Below, in pieces: positions 18,801 to 27,418 of a stretch of 64,000 bases of DNA. The notes below the pieces were generated by a model, which did no database searches, was not told the DNA's origin, and saw only the letters and a list, made by a program, of their open reading frames with translations. Each line of letters opens with the position of its first letter. Position 1 is the stretch's first letter. This stretch comes from Pedobacter sp. SYSU D00535 (GTDB taxonomy: Bacteria > Bacteroidota > Bacteroidia > Sphingobacteriales > Sphingobacteriaceae), in the NCBI RefSeq assembly GCF_017355855.1, contig NZ_JAFEWD010000004.1, forward strand, positions 124,001 to 188,000, given 5' to 3'. Position numbers and translations under genes: made by a program.

Positions 18801-20324
18801 TCAGATAAACTGCGGCTCGTTCTTGGTTATCTCCTCGGCCGATTGCTGTTTGTCGAGCTTTGGAGCAACGTTGATGATAGCGACTACCATGTAGAAATAG
18901 ATACTCGTTGGAAATTGCACGAAGGCCTCCTGCGGATAGTTTCCGATATTTAGAGCGAAAGCTATCAGTAACATGGATAGCGCTATTGATTTTAGGAATG
19001 GGTCCTTTATTTTATAAAAGTTTTCTACCCCTGTTTTTAGTACCAGAAACATGAAGGTGCAGAAGATGATCAATCCCAACCAACCTAATTCTACCGCTAC
19101 GCGCACATATCCGCTATCTGGCGGGAAACTTGCAAGAAAGGAGTGAGGAGCAAAACGTTGTCCCCAAACACCTGTAGCTCCCAACCCACCGCCCATGGGG
19201 TGCGACTGGATGTAAGGCTGAATCCGCTTTTGATTATTTTTTCTCACGTTAAAGGAGGCGTCGTCTGAGGGTTTAAACGCTGACTGAAAGCGGTAGAGCG
19301 TCTGGTTGCTGGTTGGAATCGAGATGATGAAAGCAAGCATAAATCCGGCGACGGCACTAAAGATCATAATTCGTCTGTTGAAATTGAGTATCGCCAGCAG
19401 TACCAGCGCTACAGGCACCAATACGTATGCTCCCCGCGTTCCGGAGTAGAGCATATTCATAAAGAAGAAGATCACCATAGCGCCTAGTATCTTTTTCTTT
19501 GTTGCTGAAATGGGACCGAACATTAAGCCGATGCAAAGTAGAATACTTATCGCCATGTTGTAAGCGAAGGCAACCGGATCTGAGAATATCGAGAAAACCC
19601 GCCAGTGCCCGTTGATAAAAAGAAGGCCAATGATCTCAGGATCGTTGAAATTAGCTGACTCAAACCCAAAAAAGCCTATATGCTCTTGCTTGAAGGCGTA
19701 CAGAGCCGAGAAGAGCGCGAGCCCAAGCCAAAGCTTGATAATAAACTTCAGGAAGCTGATTGTTTTTATCTGGTACATAAAAACGAAGTACATCGTCATT
19801 ACAACCGCCATGGAACGAATGGTATAGAGCCAGGCCATTCGTGATTCAGACGCTGGGTTAGCTACCTGTAGAACGTTATAACCGATCCAGATGAGAATCA
19901 CGATGGATAAGGGGTCCTTAAACATCTTCCAGTCTGGATTACTTTTCTGGTTTATAAAAAAGCCAAGTAGCAGTAAGGCCTGAAGTGCATCCATCAATGT
20001 GCCGGCAGGGAAAGGAACCCCAAGTCGCATGAGTACAAATAGAAAAAAGGCCATTACCAGCAATACCACAATTCCAAATCGAGGATAGGCCACAACGGCT
20101 GTCACTATCGGTATTCCAATAAATGGCGCTAGTATCAGGATGCCAGGAGCTGGCCCAAACTTTCCTGTGAGGAATCCCAAGGTTAAACAGATTCCTAAGA
20201 GGAACGTTACGCCATACATATTCAGTAACTTCTCTGTTATTGTAATCCGTTTCAGAAACAATAGAACTTTGTTTCCTTTTTCAGGAGTTGGCGTGCTGTC
20301 TAGAGGTAGTTGCAACTTTTCCAC
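18801..20324 (-). CDS. O-antigen polymerase/ligase-like membrane protein
   Basis: 507 aa with about a dozen hydrophobic segments and a large periplasmic loop between late segments (about 325-405, including RKNNQKRIQPYIQSHPMGGGLGATGV and PHSFLASFPPDSGYVRVAVE). This architecture and the loop motif are typical of Wzy polymerases and WaaL ligases. It probably polymerises repeat units at the periplasmic face. The start is a GTG at 20324 overlapping the TAG of the tiny upstream gene (TAGTG), which supports the choice. Confidence 0.82.
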   Translation of the reverse strand: MEKLQLPLDSTPTPEKGNKVLLFLKRITITEKLLNMYGVTFLLGICLTLGFLTGKFGPAPGILILAPFIGIPIVTAVVAYPRFGIVVLLVMAFFLFVLMRLGVPFPAGTLMDALQALLLLGFFINQKSNPDWKMFKDPLSIVILIWIGYNVLQVANPASESRMAWLYTIRSMAVVMTMYFVFMYQIKTISFLKFIIKLWLGLALFSALYAFKQEHIGFFGFESANFNDPEIIGLLFINGHWRVFSIFSDPVAFAYNMAISILLCIGLMFGPISATKKKILGAMVIFFFMNMLYSGTRGAYVLVPVALVLLAILNFNRRIMIFSAVAGFMLAFIISIPTSNQTLYRFQSAFKPSDDASFNVRKNNQKRIQPYIQSHPMGGGLGATGVWGQRFAPHSFLASFPPDSGYVRVAVELGWLGLIIFCTFMFLVLKTGVENFYKIKDPFLKSIALSMLLIAFALNIGNYPQEAFVQFPTSIYFYMVVAIINVAPKLDKQQSAEEITKNEPQFI

Positions 20325-20452
20325 TATAGAAATACTATTTTAATAAACCAGTAATAGGTGCTTACAACTGCCAGCGCGAGAGCCACCTTTCTGGTTATCT
20401 TATTGATCTTTTCTTGGTCAACTTTTTCTTCTTCTTCGGGATCAAATCTCAT
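20324..20452 (-). CDS. Tiny membrane protein (42 aa) inside the polysaccharide operon
   Basis: The minus strand encodes 42 residues beginning MRFDPEEEEKVDQEK: an acidic/basic cytoplasmic-looking head, then a single hydrophobic helix (VALALAVVSTYYWFIKIVFL). It starts at an ATG one base after the upstream glycosyltransferase stop, and its TAG overlaps the polymerase GTG (TAGTG). This tight fit on both sides is strong evidence that it is translated. No family recognised; it could be a small subunit of the polymerase or the glycosyltransferase. Confidence 0.72.
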   Translation of the reverse strand: MRFDPEEEEKVDQEKINKITRKVALALAVVSTYYWFIKIVFL

Positions 20453-20453
20453 G

Positions 20454-21668
20454 CTACTTCAATGGTTGCTCCTGCAAGTCTATAATCTCTTCAATCTTGG
20501 TCTGGCTTGAATGTCGTGTAGCGACAGACCGCTGATTGGCTTTCCTGGCACTTAATAGAGAAAGTACTTGGAAAAACATAAACCTGGGGATGTTAATTAA
20601 CGAACGATATATTCTCTTATCGGTGTTTGAAGACATTAGCGCTAACGCAAATCCAAGTACAAAGGCAAAAAAAGCAGCAACCCACACGAGCGATATAAAG
20701 GGATCGATGAAGAGATTGATAGCGCCGAAAAATGCGGAAAGAATCAAAAATATGAAGAGTGGTGGTCGAAGCAGAATCAGGCCAAACAGAGTTTGATTTG
20801 TACTGAAATTTTTGATGCCCTCAGCAATCAGATTAAATCCAAATTTGAAATACTTAAACCACGTATTAATCCAGCGGGAGCGTTGGTTGACCAGTTGATC
20901 TGATTTTGCCGTTTTTTCATCGTAAACAATGGCCTGTTCAGCGAAAGCAATCCTCGCTTCCTGCTTCAAGATTTCGTATTGAAGCACTTTGTCGAAACCG
21001 GCTCCTGATACATCTCTGCCTTCCAGACATGAACGGTAGAGAGATGTCGAAAATGCCATTCCTGAACCTGCTAGCGTGGCTGATGATCCAAGGTTATAAA
21101 GAATCTTGCCATCGTAAAAGTGGTAATATACATCTCTTGCGGCATCCAGGCAGGCGAGAGTAGTGTTTAAGTTTTTCGCAGCTCTGACACCCTGCACTGC
21201 ATTGTAGCCCTGATCAAAGAACACATTCAGTTCGTTCAGATAGTCAGGATGTACCAAGTTATCGCTATCGATAATTGTTATTCTGTTATGTGCCCTTCTA
21301 AAGTTTCGAATCGCGTAGAAGTGTGAACGCGTATTGCTTGCTAAGGTTTCTTCAGGTCGTAGAAGGATCACCTTTTCGCTTGCAAAACTTAGCCTGCTAA
21401 TATCGCACTTATCAGCAACGATGTAGATCAGAAAGTTTTCATATTTCAGCTTCAGCAGTGACTCTACTACAGCGGGTAGGGAGTCAGTCTGTTCATAGGC
21501 TGTTACGATTATCCCGTAGTCGTTTTCCTCACCGACAGATTTAATTACCTGGTCACGGTCCTTTCCTTTAAGCAGGTTCCATATGAAAAGAACCAAAGGC
21601 AAAATTAGGTTATATCCTATAATAACCTGAATAGCGATCCATAACCCGGTAATTAAGCTATCAAACAT
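20454..21668 (-). CDS. Membrane-anchored family 2 glycosyltransferase
   Basis: 404 aa: an N-terminal membrane helix (about 5-32), a GT-A domain with IIVTAYEQTDSLPAVVESLL, the DSDN metal site (IIDSDNLVHPDYL), and the SGMAFS acceptor-region block with RSRWINTWFKY (QxxRW-like RSRW). Two or three C-terminal membrane segments follow (about 300-370). This layout is like processive or lipid-linked transferases. Its start overlaps the end of the Wzc-like gene by 8 nt. Confidence 0.85.
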   Translation of the reverse strand: MFDSLITGLWIAIQVIIGYNLILPLVLFIWNLLKGKDRDQVIKSVGEENDYGIIVTAYEQTDSLPAVVESLLKLKYENFLIYIVADKCDISRLSFASEKVILLRPEETLASNTRSHFYAIRNFRRAHNRITIIDSDNLVHPDYLNELNVFFDQGYNAVQGVRAAKNLNTTLACLDAARDVYYHFYDGKILYNLGSSATLAGSGMAFSTSLYRSCLEGRDVSGAGFDKVLQYEILKQEARIAFAEQAIVYDEKTAKSDQLVNQRSRWINTWFKYFKFGFNLIAEGIKNFSTNQTLFGLILLRPPLFIFLILSAFFGAINLFIDPFISLVWVAAFFAFVLGFALALMSSNTDKRIYRSLINIPRFMFFQVLSLLSARKANQRSVATRHSSQTKIEEIIDLQEQPLK

Positions 21669-23904
21669 TTGCTAATTCTTTTTCAGGTAAATCAATTGTT
21701 TGTTTTTTACGAGTGAAGAACCAGGTTTTGCTCTTTTTCTTTTTGGCTTCTTTCTCGTTCTTGGTTTTGTTCAGAACCCAACCAGCAAACTGATCCGAAA
21801 GAGCTTTCAGGTAGTTAATGTTCTGGCGTTTGTATTCGTTAATACTTTGTCCTGCTTCAAACACACCTAATACCTTATTCGTGAAAACAAACCACTCCTT
21901 GGCCTTGCTGAGTGAATCAAGAGGAGATGTTTCAATAATGATAATATCAAACAGATCCTGAAGTTCTTTTAGCTTATTTTTTATATTCTGCTCCGAACTC
22001 AGTTCAAGCAGAGAATTATCACCTCCTCGATTGCTTAAAACGACAATCGGCGCTTCCTTGACAGACAAAAAACTGTCCTGATTTTTTTCTTTTAGGATAT
22101 CTTCCAGGAATAAGTTCGAGTTTACCGTCTTGCTGATGGACGGGCTGATGAAGTTGCCATCAATCAACAGTACTTTTTTGCCGATCATCGCGAAGGCATA
22201 AGCAAGATTGAGGGTTACAAAAGTTTTTCCCTCATTCCCTCTCAAGCTGGTGATTCCCAGTATCCGTTCCTTTCCGCTAAATTCCTTCTCCAGCTCAAAC
22301 CTGATCGATCGCAATTGTTCTTTGAGTAGCACAATCTCCTTGTCCTGGTTCTGCCCTTTCCAAATATTATTGATATCCAGCAAATTTCCGGGAAGCGCAT
22401 TAAGATACCCGAGTACGGAAGATTTGGTCCTCTGAGCCAATTCTTTTGGTGTGGTAATAGAGTTGTCCAGGAAGAACAACAGGAAAATAATCACAAAGCA
22501 GAAGACAAAACTGATCATCCCACTCAGGATTACAAGCAGCATCTTTTTGGACGGCTGGGCTAAACCTGGCATGGCCATCTGAACCTGCTTTAATTTTATT
22601 GAATAACCTGATTCCATGCTTGTCAGGTTATACTTATTCAATATCTCCAAATATTCCCGGCTGGTAATGTCAATGTCCCGTTCGAAAGTTTGAACAACTG
22701 CCTCGTTGGGCACTAATTGATCGAACCGGTTGTTTAATTCTTCCAGCTCTTCCTCGTATCGTTGTAAACTGTACTGATCCAGATCGTGCTGAATTTCAAG
22801 CATAATCTTTCTTGAGACGAGATCTTGTTTGGCATTGAGCGGATTGGTAATGTATTTATCAGAAAGATTGTTAATCTCAAGTGTGAGGATTCTTTTCATC
22901 GAGTCTATACTCGTCTTATACCTAGGGTCGTAACCGCTCTGAATATACTGGTCGCTTAATTGCATCAGCTTTCTCTTAGAATCCAGAATATCTTGATTGA
23001 TACGAGTTTGAGTAGCCTCGATATATCTCCTGTCTTGTGGTGAAAACTTGCCGTCGATATTTTTAAGTGCCCCCTTCGCTGCAATTACATCTTTTTCTGC
23101 CAATACCTTTTTAGCCTCAAACTCAATAATCTGCCCGTAAAGGATCCGCGATTGCTCGTAAAGGTTAAGCACCCGATTTTGAATTTTGTAATTCTTCAGG
23201 CCCAGTATCTTTTCGTTCATCGCCTGATACTTTTCCTGCAACAGCTTCGCCCAGAAATCTTTAGCTTTATTTTTGTTTTCCTTTACCAGGACGGTGTAGT
23301 ACTTGATAAACTCTTCGCAAATAGCGTTTGCGACGAAGGCCGACAGTTCAGGGTTTTCTGAAGAAAACTCCACATAGATAAAGTCGCTATTACCGGCACG
23401 GTACACCAAAAGCTTTTGCTTGATCGCTTCCTCCTCGTAGCGCATAGAACGAAGCAGCCTGTGCAGGCCGTTCTGATCCGCATTCCACAAGTTCAGGCCC
23501 TCTCTGTTCTGATATTTCTTTTTGTAGACCTGATAAGCATGTTTCTTTGCAGCTGGATCAAGTTCTGTCAGAAGACTACTATGTTTCCGGAATGGTTCCT
23601 TCGAAGTCAGATCATGCATGATGAGCTTGTAAGAAACCTGATCTATGATCTTCTTCATTTTCATCATCTCGATCAGGTTGCTGAACTCCTGTTGCACTTG
23701 AGCTTCCTGCCGGTTCTGGTTGTCTGAATCAACAGATGATTTTTGTGTCTCGTCAACTATACCTGTGGATATTTGTGCTTGTGACTGATAGCTATCCGGA
23801 AGATGCGTGACAATGTAGTAGGTAATAATAACTGCGACAGCGGGTAGAATGATGAGAGTAAGCTTGTGGCGCAGTAGGAGGTTGATAAATTTTTGTATTT
23901 CCAT
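21661..23904 (-). CDS. Wzc-like polysaccharide co-polymerase with degenerate tyrosine-kinase domain
   Basis: 747 aa. Membrane helices near 15-35 and 480-505 flank a long coiled-coil periplasmic domain, as in Wzz/Wzc chain-length regulators. The C-terminal cytoplasmic domain is BY-kinase-like: Walker A GNEGKT with Lys560. Walker A' reads LLIDGNF (582-585) where D-x-D is usual, and Walker B reads IIIETSP with Glu658 replacing the usual Asp. The tail is Lys-rich (KEAKKKKSK) and lacks the tyrosine cluster. It probably controls chain length or export and may have lost phosphotransfer. Confidence 0.85.
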   Translation of the reverse strand: MEIQKFINLLLRHKLTLIILPAVAVIITYYIVTHLPDSYQSQAQISTGIVDETQKSSVDSDNQNRQEAQVQQEFSNLIEMMKMKKIIDQVSYKLIMHDLTSKEPFRKHSSLLTELDPAAKKHAYQVYKKKYQNREGLNLWNADQNGLHRLLRSMRYEEEAIKQKLLVYRAGNSDFIYVEFSSENPELSAFVANAICEEFIKYYTVLVKENKNKAKDFWAKLLQEKYQAMNEKILGLKNYKIQNRVLNLYEQSRILYGQIIEFEAKKVLAEKDVIAAKGALKNIDGKFSPQDRRYIEATQTRINQDILDSKRKLMQLSDQYIQSGYDPRYKTSIDSMKRILTLEINNLSDKYITNPLNAKQDLVSRKIMLEIQHDLDQYSLQRYEEELEELNNRFDQLVPNEAVVQTFERDIDITSREYLEILNKYNLTSMESGYSIKLKQVQMAMPGLAQPSKKMLLVILSGMISFVFCFVIIFLLFFLDNSITTPKELAQRTKSSVLGYLNALPGNLLDINNIWKGQNQDKEIVLLKEQLRSIRFELEKEFSGKERILGITSLRGNEGKTFVTLNLAYAFAMIGKKVLLIDGNFISPSISKTVNSNLFLEDILKEKNQDSFLSVKEAPIVVLSNRGGDNSLLELSSEQNIKNKLKELQDLFDIIIIETSPLDSLSKAKEWFVFTNKVLGVFEAGQSINEYKRQNINYLKALSDQFAGWVLNKTKNEKEAKKKKSKTWFFTRKKQTIDLPEKELANV

Positions 23905-23905
23905 C

Positions 23906-24583
23906 TTACTTTACTTCTTCTAATTTTTTACCTAATAGTTCTTCCAGGCTGGCTTTAGCTACCAGCATCTCGTTCTCTGCCTGAAGTTTGGTTTGATTTT
24001 GTTCATAGAAGGCAAGTAAAGCCTGACTATAATCTCCAAAAGTTATCTCGCTCTTTTCATATTTGAATTTCATTCCACCCAACATGTTCTCGGCATCAAG
24101 CATGCCCCGCGACCGAAGCTTCAACGTGGCCATCTTTTGAACATACTGATAATAGCGCGTTTTTACCTGCGCTTCAATGTTCAGAAGATAAGCCTCTTTC
24201 TCAAACTGTAGCGTCTTGGTTTCAGCCTTTGCCTGTTTTACATTCCAGGGGTTCTGGATTATGGATCCAATATTAAGGGTAAATCCAATCTGAATACCAC
24301 TAAACAAGCTAGGTTCCACAATATTTAGAACGGCGTTTGGCTGGTAAACATAGGAAACAGAAAGTGGAGCAAGCCATCCCAGTTTGGCTCGGACTACCCC
24401 GTATTCTGCACTTTTAATTCTTGAATCCAACCCTTTAATAGTTGGGTAGTTTTCCTTCGCCGTCTCAACCAATCTTTCTAGGAAAGGGTAGGAGATGTCC
24501 TCCATAATACTTTCCTGAGAAAAGGAGCGGGTTGATATGACGAGAAAGAAAACAATGATGAGAGCGTTATATTTGTATTTCAT
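23906..24583 (-). CDS. Half-length TolC-family protein
   Basis: 225 aa with a signal peptide (LIIVFFLVISTRSFSQ) and one TolC-type helical/strand repeat: YPTIKGLDSRIKSAEYGVVRAKLGWLAPL, then long helices ending LLAFYEQNQTKLQAENEMLVAKASLEELLGK. Normal TolC proteins carry two such repeats and 430-500 aa, so this is about half. It may form a higher-order oligomer or a periplasmic adaptor. The ATG at 24583 fits the signal peptide; an upstream ATG at 24631 would overlap the previous gene. The Wzc-like gene starts one base after its stop. Confidence 0.75.
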   Translation of the reverse strand: MKYKYNALIIVFFLVISTRSFSQESIMEDISYPFLERLVETAKENYPTIKGLDSRIKSAEYGVVRAKLGWLAPLSVSYVYQPNAVLNIVEPSLFSGIQIGFTLNIGSIIQNPWNVKQAKAETKTLQFEKEAYLLNIEAQVKTRYYQYVQKMATLKLRSRGMLDAENMLGGMKFKYEKSEITFGDYSQALLAFYEQNQTKLQAENEMLVAKASLEELLGKKLEEVK

Positions 24584-24590
24584 TTTCGTT

Positions 24591-25679
24591 TTATACCTTT
24601 TCTTTCTGTAAAAGAGCAGGGAAAGTTCCAATTATGATCTTTAGATCAAGCCAAAAAGAATAATTAGCGGCGTAGTAGTTGTCCAACTTTTTACGCTCCC
24701 GCTCAGACATTTCCTCTTTCCCTCGTTTACTTATCTGCCACAATCCTGTTAGTCCAGCGGGACCTAAAAACCTTGTTGTCCATTCATTGGATGTCAACAT
24801 TTCTGCTTCATACAGGGGTAGGGGACGATTGCCTACCAGTGACATGTCCCCCTTCAAAACATTAAATAGTTGAGGAAGCTCATCAATACTCGTATTTCTG
24901 ATGAATTTTCCGATGCGTGTAATCCGCGGATCATCTTTGATCTTGACGAAAGCAGATTTTCCCGTTTCCGTATCTGTATATTGATTCAGGGCGGCAAGTT
25001 TAGCTATCTCCTGATCTGCTCCAGTCCGCATGGATCTGAACTTGTAAAAGTTGAAGACCTTGTATCCCGTGCCTACTCTTTTACTTTTGTATATTACCGG
25101 TCCTTTTGACTCAAGCCTAATCAGGGCAGCAATGATCAAAAAGAAAGGTGACAGCATAAGGAGGGCACCGCCGGAAACTGCAATGTCAAAAAGTCGCTTG
25201 TAGTAGGGCATTTGATATCGCACGTCAACAGTTTGCGAAAGTTCCGCCAGCTTCGGTTTTATTAGCTTGAACTTTACCAGGAAGCCTAATCGCTCAGTAA
25301 GATCTTCAATAGGGAAGGGATATGTATAAAAATCATGGATTTTCAACTGCATTGCCTTTCCTTTCCATGTCTTATTTGAAAACACGGACAGCACAACAAT
25401 GATCATCCCTTGAAGCAGCGGATTTTTCCTTATTTTGGAAATCAGGGATACCCATTGCTCCTTTTTATCCGCCTCAATAATGAGGATGTCAGGAAGGGTT
25501 AGCAAAGATTGATCGTTAAGGTACTGCTCCAGATTATTTAAGTCAAGCTCGTGCTGGTCTACATCAAATTGACTAGCTAACTCCGTTACGACAAAATCTC
25601 TTAGTTCAGTGCCGGTATATGCGATCTTTGCATGTACACCGGTTTGATGTGAAAGATTAATTTGGGACGCTAATGTCAT
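24591..25679 (-). CDS. Pseudo-receiver domain fused to polyprenyl-phosphate sugar transferase
   Basis: 362 aa. Residues about 15-140 look like a response-regulator receiver, but Glu69 (DILIIEAD) sits where the phospho-acceptor Asp is expected, the usual acidic pair is missing, and the conserved Lys is Tyr (YPF, 120-122). Residues 160-362 are a bacterial sugar transferase: one membrane hairpin (about 165-188), then KRVG, FYKFRSM, DELPQLFNVLKGDMSLVGNRP and PGLTGLWQI-like GPAGLTGLWQIS. The enzyme moves a sugar-1-phosphate to undecaprenyl phosphate, starting repeat-unit synthesis. It overlaps the response-regulator gene by 23 nt. Confidence 0.85.
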   Translation of the reverse strand: MTLASQINLSHQTGVHAKIAYTGTELRDFVVTELASQFDVDQHELDLNNLEQYLNDQSLLTLPDILIIEADKKEQWVSLISKIRKNPLLQGMIIVVLSVFSNKTWKGKAMQLKIHDFYTYPFPIEDLTERLGFLVKFKLIKPKLAELSQTVDVRYQMPYYKRLFDIAVSGGALLMLSPFFLIIAALIRLESKGPVIYKSKRVGTGYKVFNFYKFRSMRTGADQEIAKLAALNQYTDTETGKSAFVKIKDDPRITRIGKFIRNTSIDELPQLFNVLKGDMSLVGNRPLPLYEAEMLTSNEWTTRFLGPAGLTGLWQISKRGKEEMSERERKKLDNYYAANYSFWLDLKIIIGTFPALLQKEKV

Positions 25680-26049
25680 TTGTACGTGTTAAAAGATCAC
25701 TTATCACTGATTTTAAGGCTGTGGGGTTGAAAGGTTTTTGCATGTAACTTTCAACTTTAATGGACAAGCTCCTCACTTTTTCATCCAAATCGTCAGCTCC
25801 GGATAAAAGAATTACAGGAGTGTCACGATAAAAGCCGCTGATTTTTAAATTTCTAATGAAGGAACTTCCATCAAAATAGGGCATGTTTAAGTCCGAGATG
25901 ATGAGAGCTGGGTCGTTACCTTGTTCAAGCCAACTGATGGCTTCTACTCCGCTGTTTTTTATAACCAGATTATAGTCCTTCGACAGTACGAAATTCAAGA
26001 GTTTTAAGATGCTAACTTCATCATCTACGATTAGTATTTGTTTCTTCAT
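25657..26049 (-). CDS. Single-domain response regulator (CheY-like)
   Basis: 130 aa, receiver domain only. All the phosphorylation residues are visible: acidic pair Asp9-Asp10 (IVDDE), acceptor Asp53 (IISDLNMP), Ser83 and Lys105 (QKPF). No output domain, so it must act by protein contact. It is the first gene of the polysaccharide chain and its 3' end overlaps the sugar transferase gene, suggesting the two products work together. The ATG at 26049 is preferred to a TTG at 26055. No histidine kinase is in the window. Confidence 0.9.
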   Translation of the reverse strand: MKKQILIVDDEVSILKLLNFVLSKDYNLVIKNSGVEAISWLEQGNDPALIISDLNMPYFDGSSFIRNLKISGFYRDTPVILLSGADDLDEKVRSLSIKVESYMQKPFNPTALKSVISDLLTRTNDISVPN

Positions 26050-26684
26050 ACGCAAGATCGACCAGAATTATAAACCTTTGTCCTTTCAGAGGCTCTCCCT
26101 GATACGAAAAAGCAATACAAGAGTTTCATATTAGTGTAAGCTGTTAAGCCGGTGGTCCTAAAGTTGCAAGCCATATGCCATTTTATATCAATAATTGAAA
26201 GGTGGCTCATTTTCAGGGGTATAAAAGAAAAAAAAATGAAACTATCCTTATTTTTATGTGTTTGCGGACTAATTTTCTTATCCTAGTTGCAAACCCGGTA
26301 AAGCAATTTCTACGAGTTGGGGAAAAATGACCCCACAGTTTTAACCTTTTAACTTTCCGTAAAAAGCGGTGCGTCTTGCCTTATCTTAAAAGTGTCTTTC
26401 TGCAAGTGGCTACCATCGGTCGGGGTAGGAATATTACATGCGCTTGCCGAAAATTGAAAGTGAGCCTCTTGCTAGCGCCGAATATTACCGCTTGATCTAT
26501 AGCGTGTGGTAAATAGTTAGGCGAAAAAAAGTAAACAAGCTACTTGAGCTTAGATTTTGACATAGATGCTCGAGGTAAACTTGACCCTGAAATTACAAGC
26601 GACTAAAATCAAGTCCCAACTTTTTCAGGTTTTGCTTGTTGAGGATGAAAATTATTAACGGAAACGTTACTAAATGAAATCAAC
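26050..26684. other. Long intergenic region upstream of the polysaccharide operon
   Basis: 635 bp between divergent genes, the longest gap in the window. No consensus TAnnTTTG box was found facing either gene, so control may depend on an alternative sigma factor or activator. It contains only the possible lipoprotein remnant at 26236-26344. Confidence 0.5.
26236..26344 (+). pseudogene. Possible frameshifted remnant of a small lipoprotein gene
   Basis: From the ATG at 26236 the frame reads MKLSLFLCVCGLIFLS and then hits TAG (26284-26286). Shifting by one base continues as SCKPGKAISTSWGKMTPQF and a stop at 26344. Joined, the product would have a proper lipobox (FLSSC) after a hydrophobic signal. 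It may be a decayed gene, a sequencing error, or chance. Confidence 0.25.
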
Positions 26685-27197
26685 ATGAAAAGATCTATTA
26701 AATTTATAGCTACAGCAGCAGCTGTTGTAGCTCTCTTTTTCTCTACAAATTCAAGCGCTCAAACATCCGATGGCGATTCTAAGGATACTCGTCTTGGCGT
26801 CGGCTTGAGTTTAGGTATTCCAACTCATGAGTTTTTCAATTTTGCTGTAGGTGGCGACTTAAAACTTCAGAAAGATTTCTACAGCAATGTTTCAGGAACT
26901 GCATCAATCGGTTATACCAATTTCTCAGCTGAAGGTGAGGATGCCGGAAGTATCGGATTTATTCCTTTAAAAGCCGGTATCAAGGTTTTTCCACTAGAGC
27001 GTTTCTATTTATCAGGGGAAATAGGTGCAGGGTTTGGTACTGATGATAACCAACCAACCAGCTTCGTATGGTCTCCTGGGATTGGATTGGGTTTCAATAA
27101 TGGTTTAGATCTTGGACTGCGTTATGAGCGCTTTTCTAAATATGACCTGGGTCAAGTAGCTCTTCGAATTGCTTACGGCTTTAACCTTAGTCGCTAG
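26685..27197 (+). CDS. Small outer-membrane beta-barrel protein
   Basis: 170 aa with a signal peptide (cleaved after SSAQ, about residue 26) followed by alternating strands: LGVGLSLGIPTHEFFNFAVGGDLKLQKDF, SGTASIGYTNFSAEGE, FYLSGEIGAGFGTDD, NGLDLGLRYERF and the terminal VALRIAYGFNLSR. This fits a small eight-strand barrel. Function unknown. It is alone between the long intergenic region and its own terminator. Confidence 0.75.
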   Translation: MKRSIKFIATAAAVVALFFSTNSSAQTSDGDSKDTRLGVGLSLGIPTHEFFNFAVGGDLKLQKDFYSNVSGTASIGYTNFSAEGEDAGSIGFIPLKAGIKVFPLERFYLSGEIGAGFGTDDNQPTSFVWSPGIGLGFNNGLDLGLRYERFSKYDLGQVALRIAYGFNLSR

Positions 27198-27216
27198 TTG
27201 ACCTTTGAAAAACTTT

Positions 27217-27246
27217 AAAAGTCCTGCTAAGAAACAGGACTTTTTT
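27217..27246 (+). terminator. Terminator after the small barrel gene
   Basis: Stem AAAAGTCCTG / CAGGACTTTT (27217-27226 / 27235-27244) with an 8-nt loop and a T-run. Confidence 0.88.
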
Positions 27247-27391
27247 GTTTTAAAAATTGGCATTTGTAACAAAAATGCGAAACATTCCCTTCGTTTGTGA
27301 TGAAAAAATAAGAATTCGGTCATAATAAATAAACGAAAGCAAAAATTACTCGGCTAATCGAAAATAAAATTTCAAAAAAGGCAGATTTGAT

Positions 27392-27399
27392 TATTTTTG
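27392..27399 (+). promoter_or_regulatory. Candidate -7 box for gltA
   Basis: TATTTTTG matches TAnnTTTG and lies 19 nt before the gltA ATG. A weak TTTC (27370-27373) sits 18 nt upstream in the -33 position. Confidence 0.5.
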
Positions 27400-27418
27400 C
27401 GTTGCAACATCCAAATAT

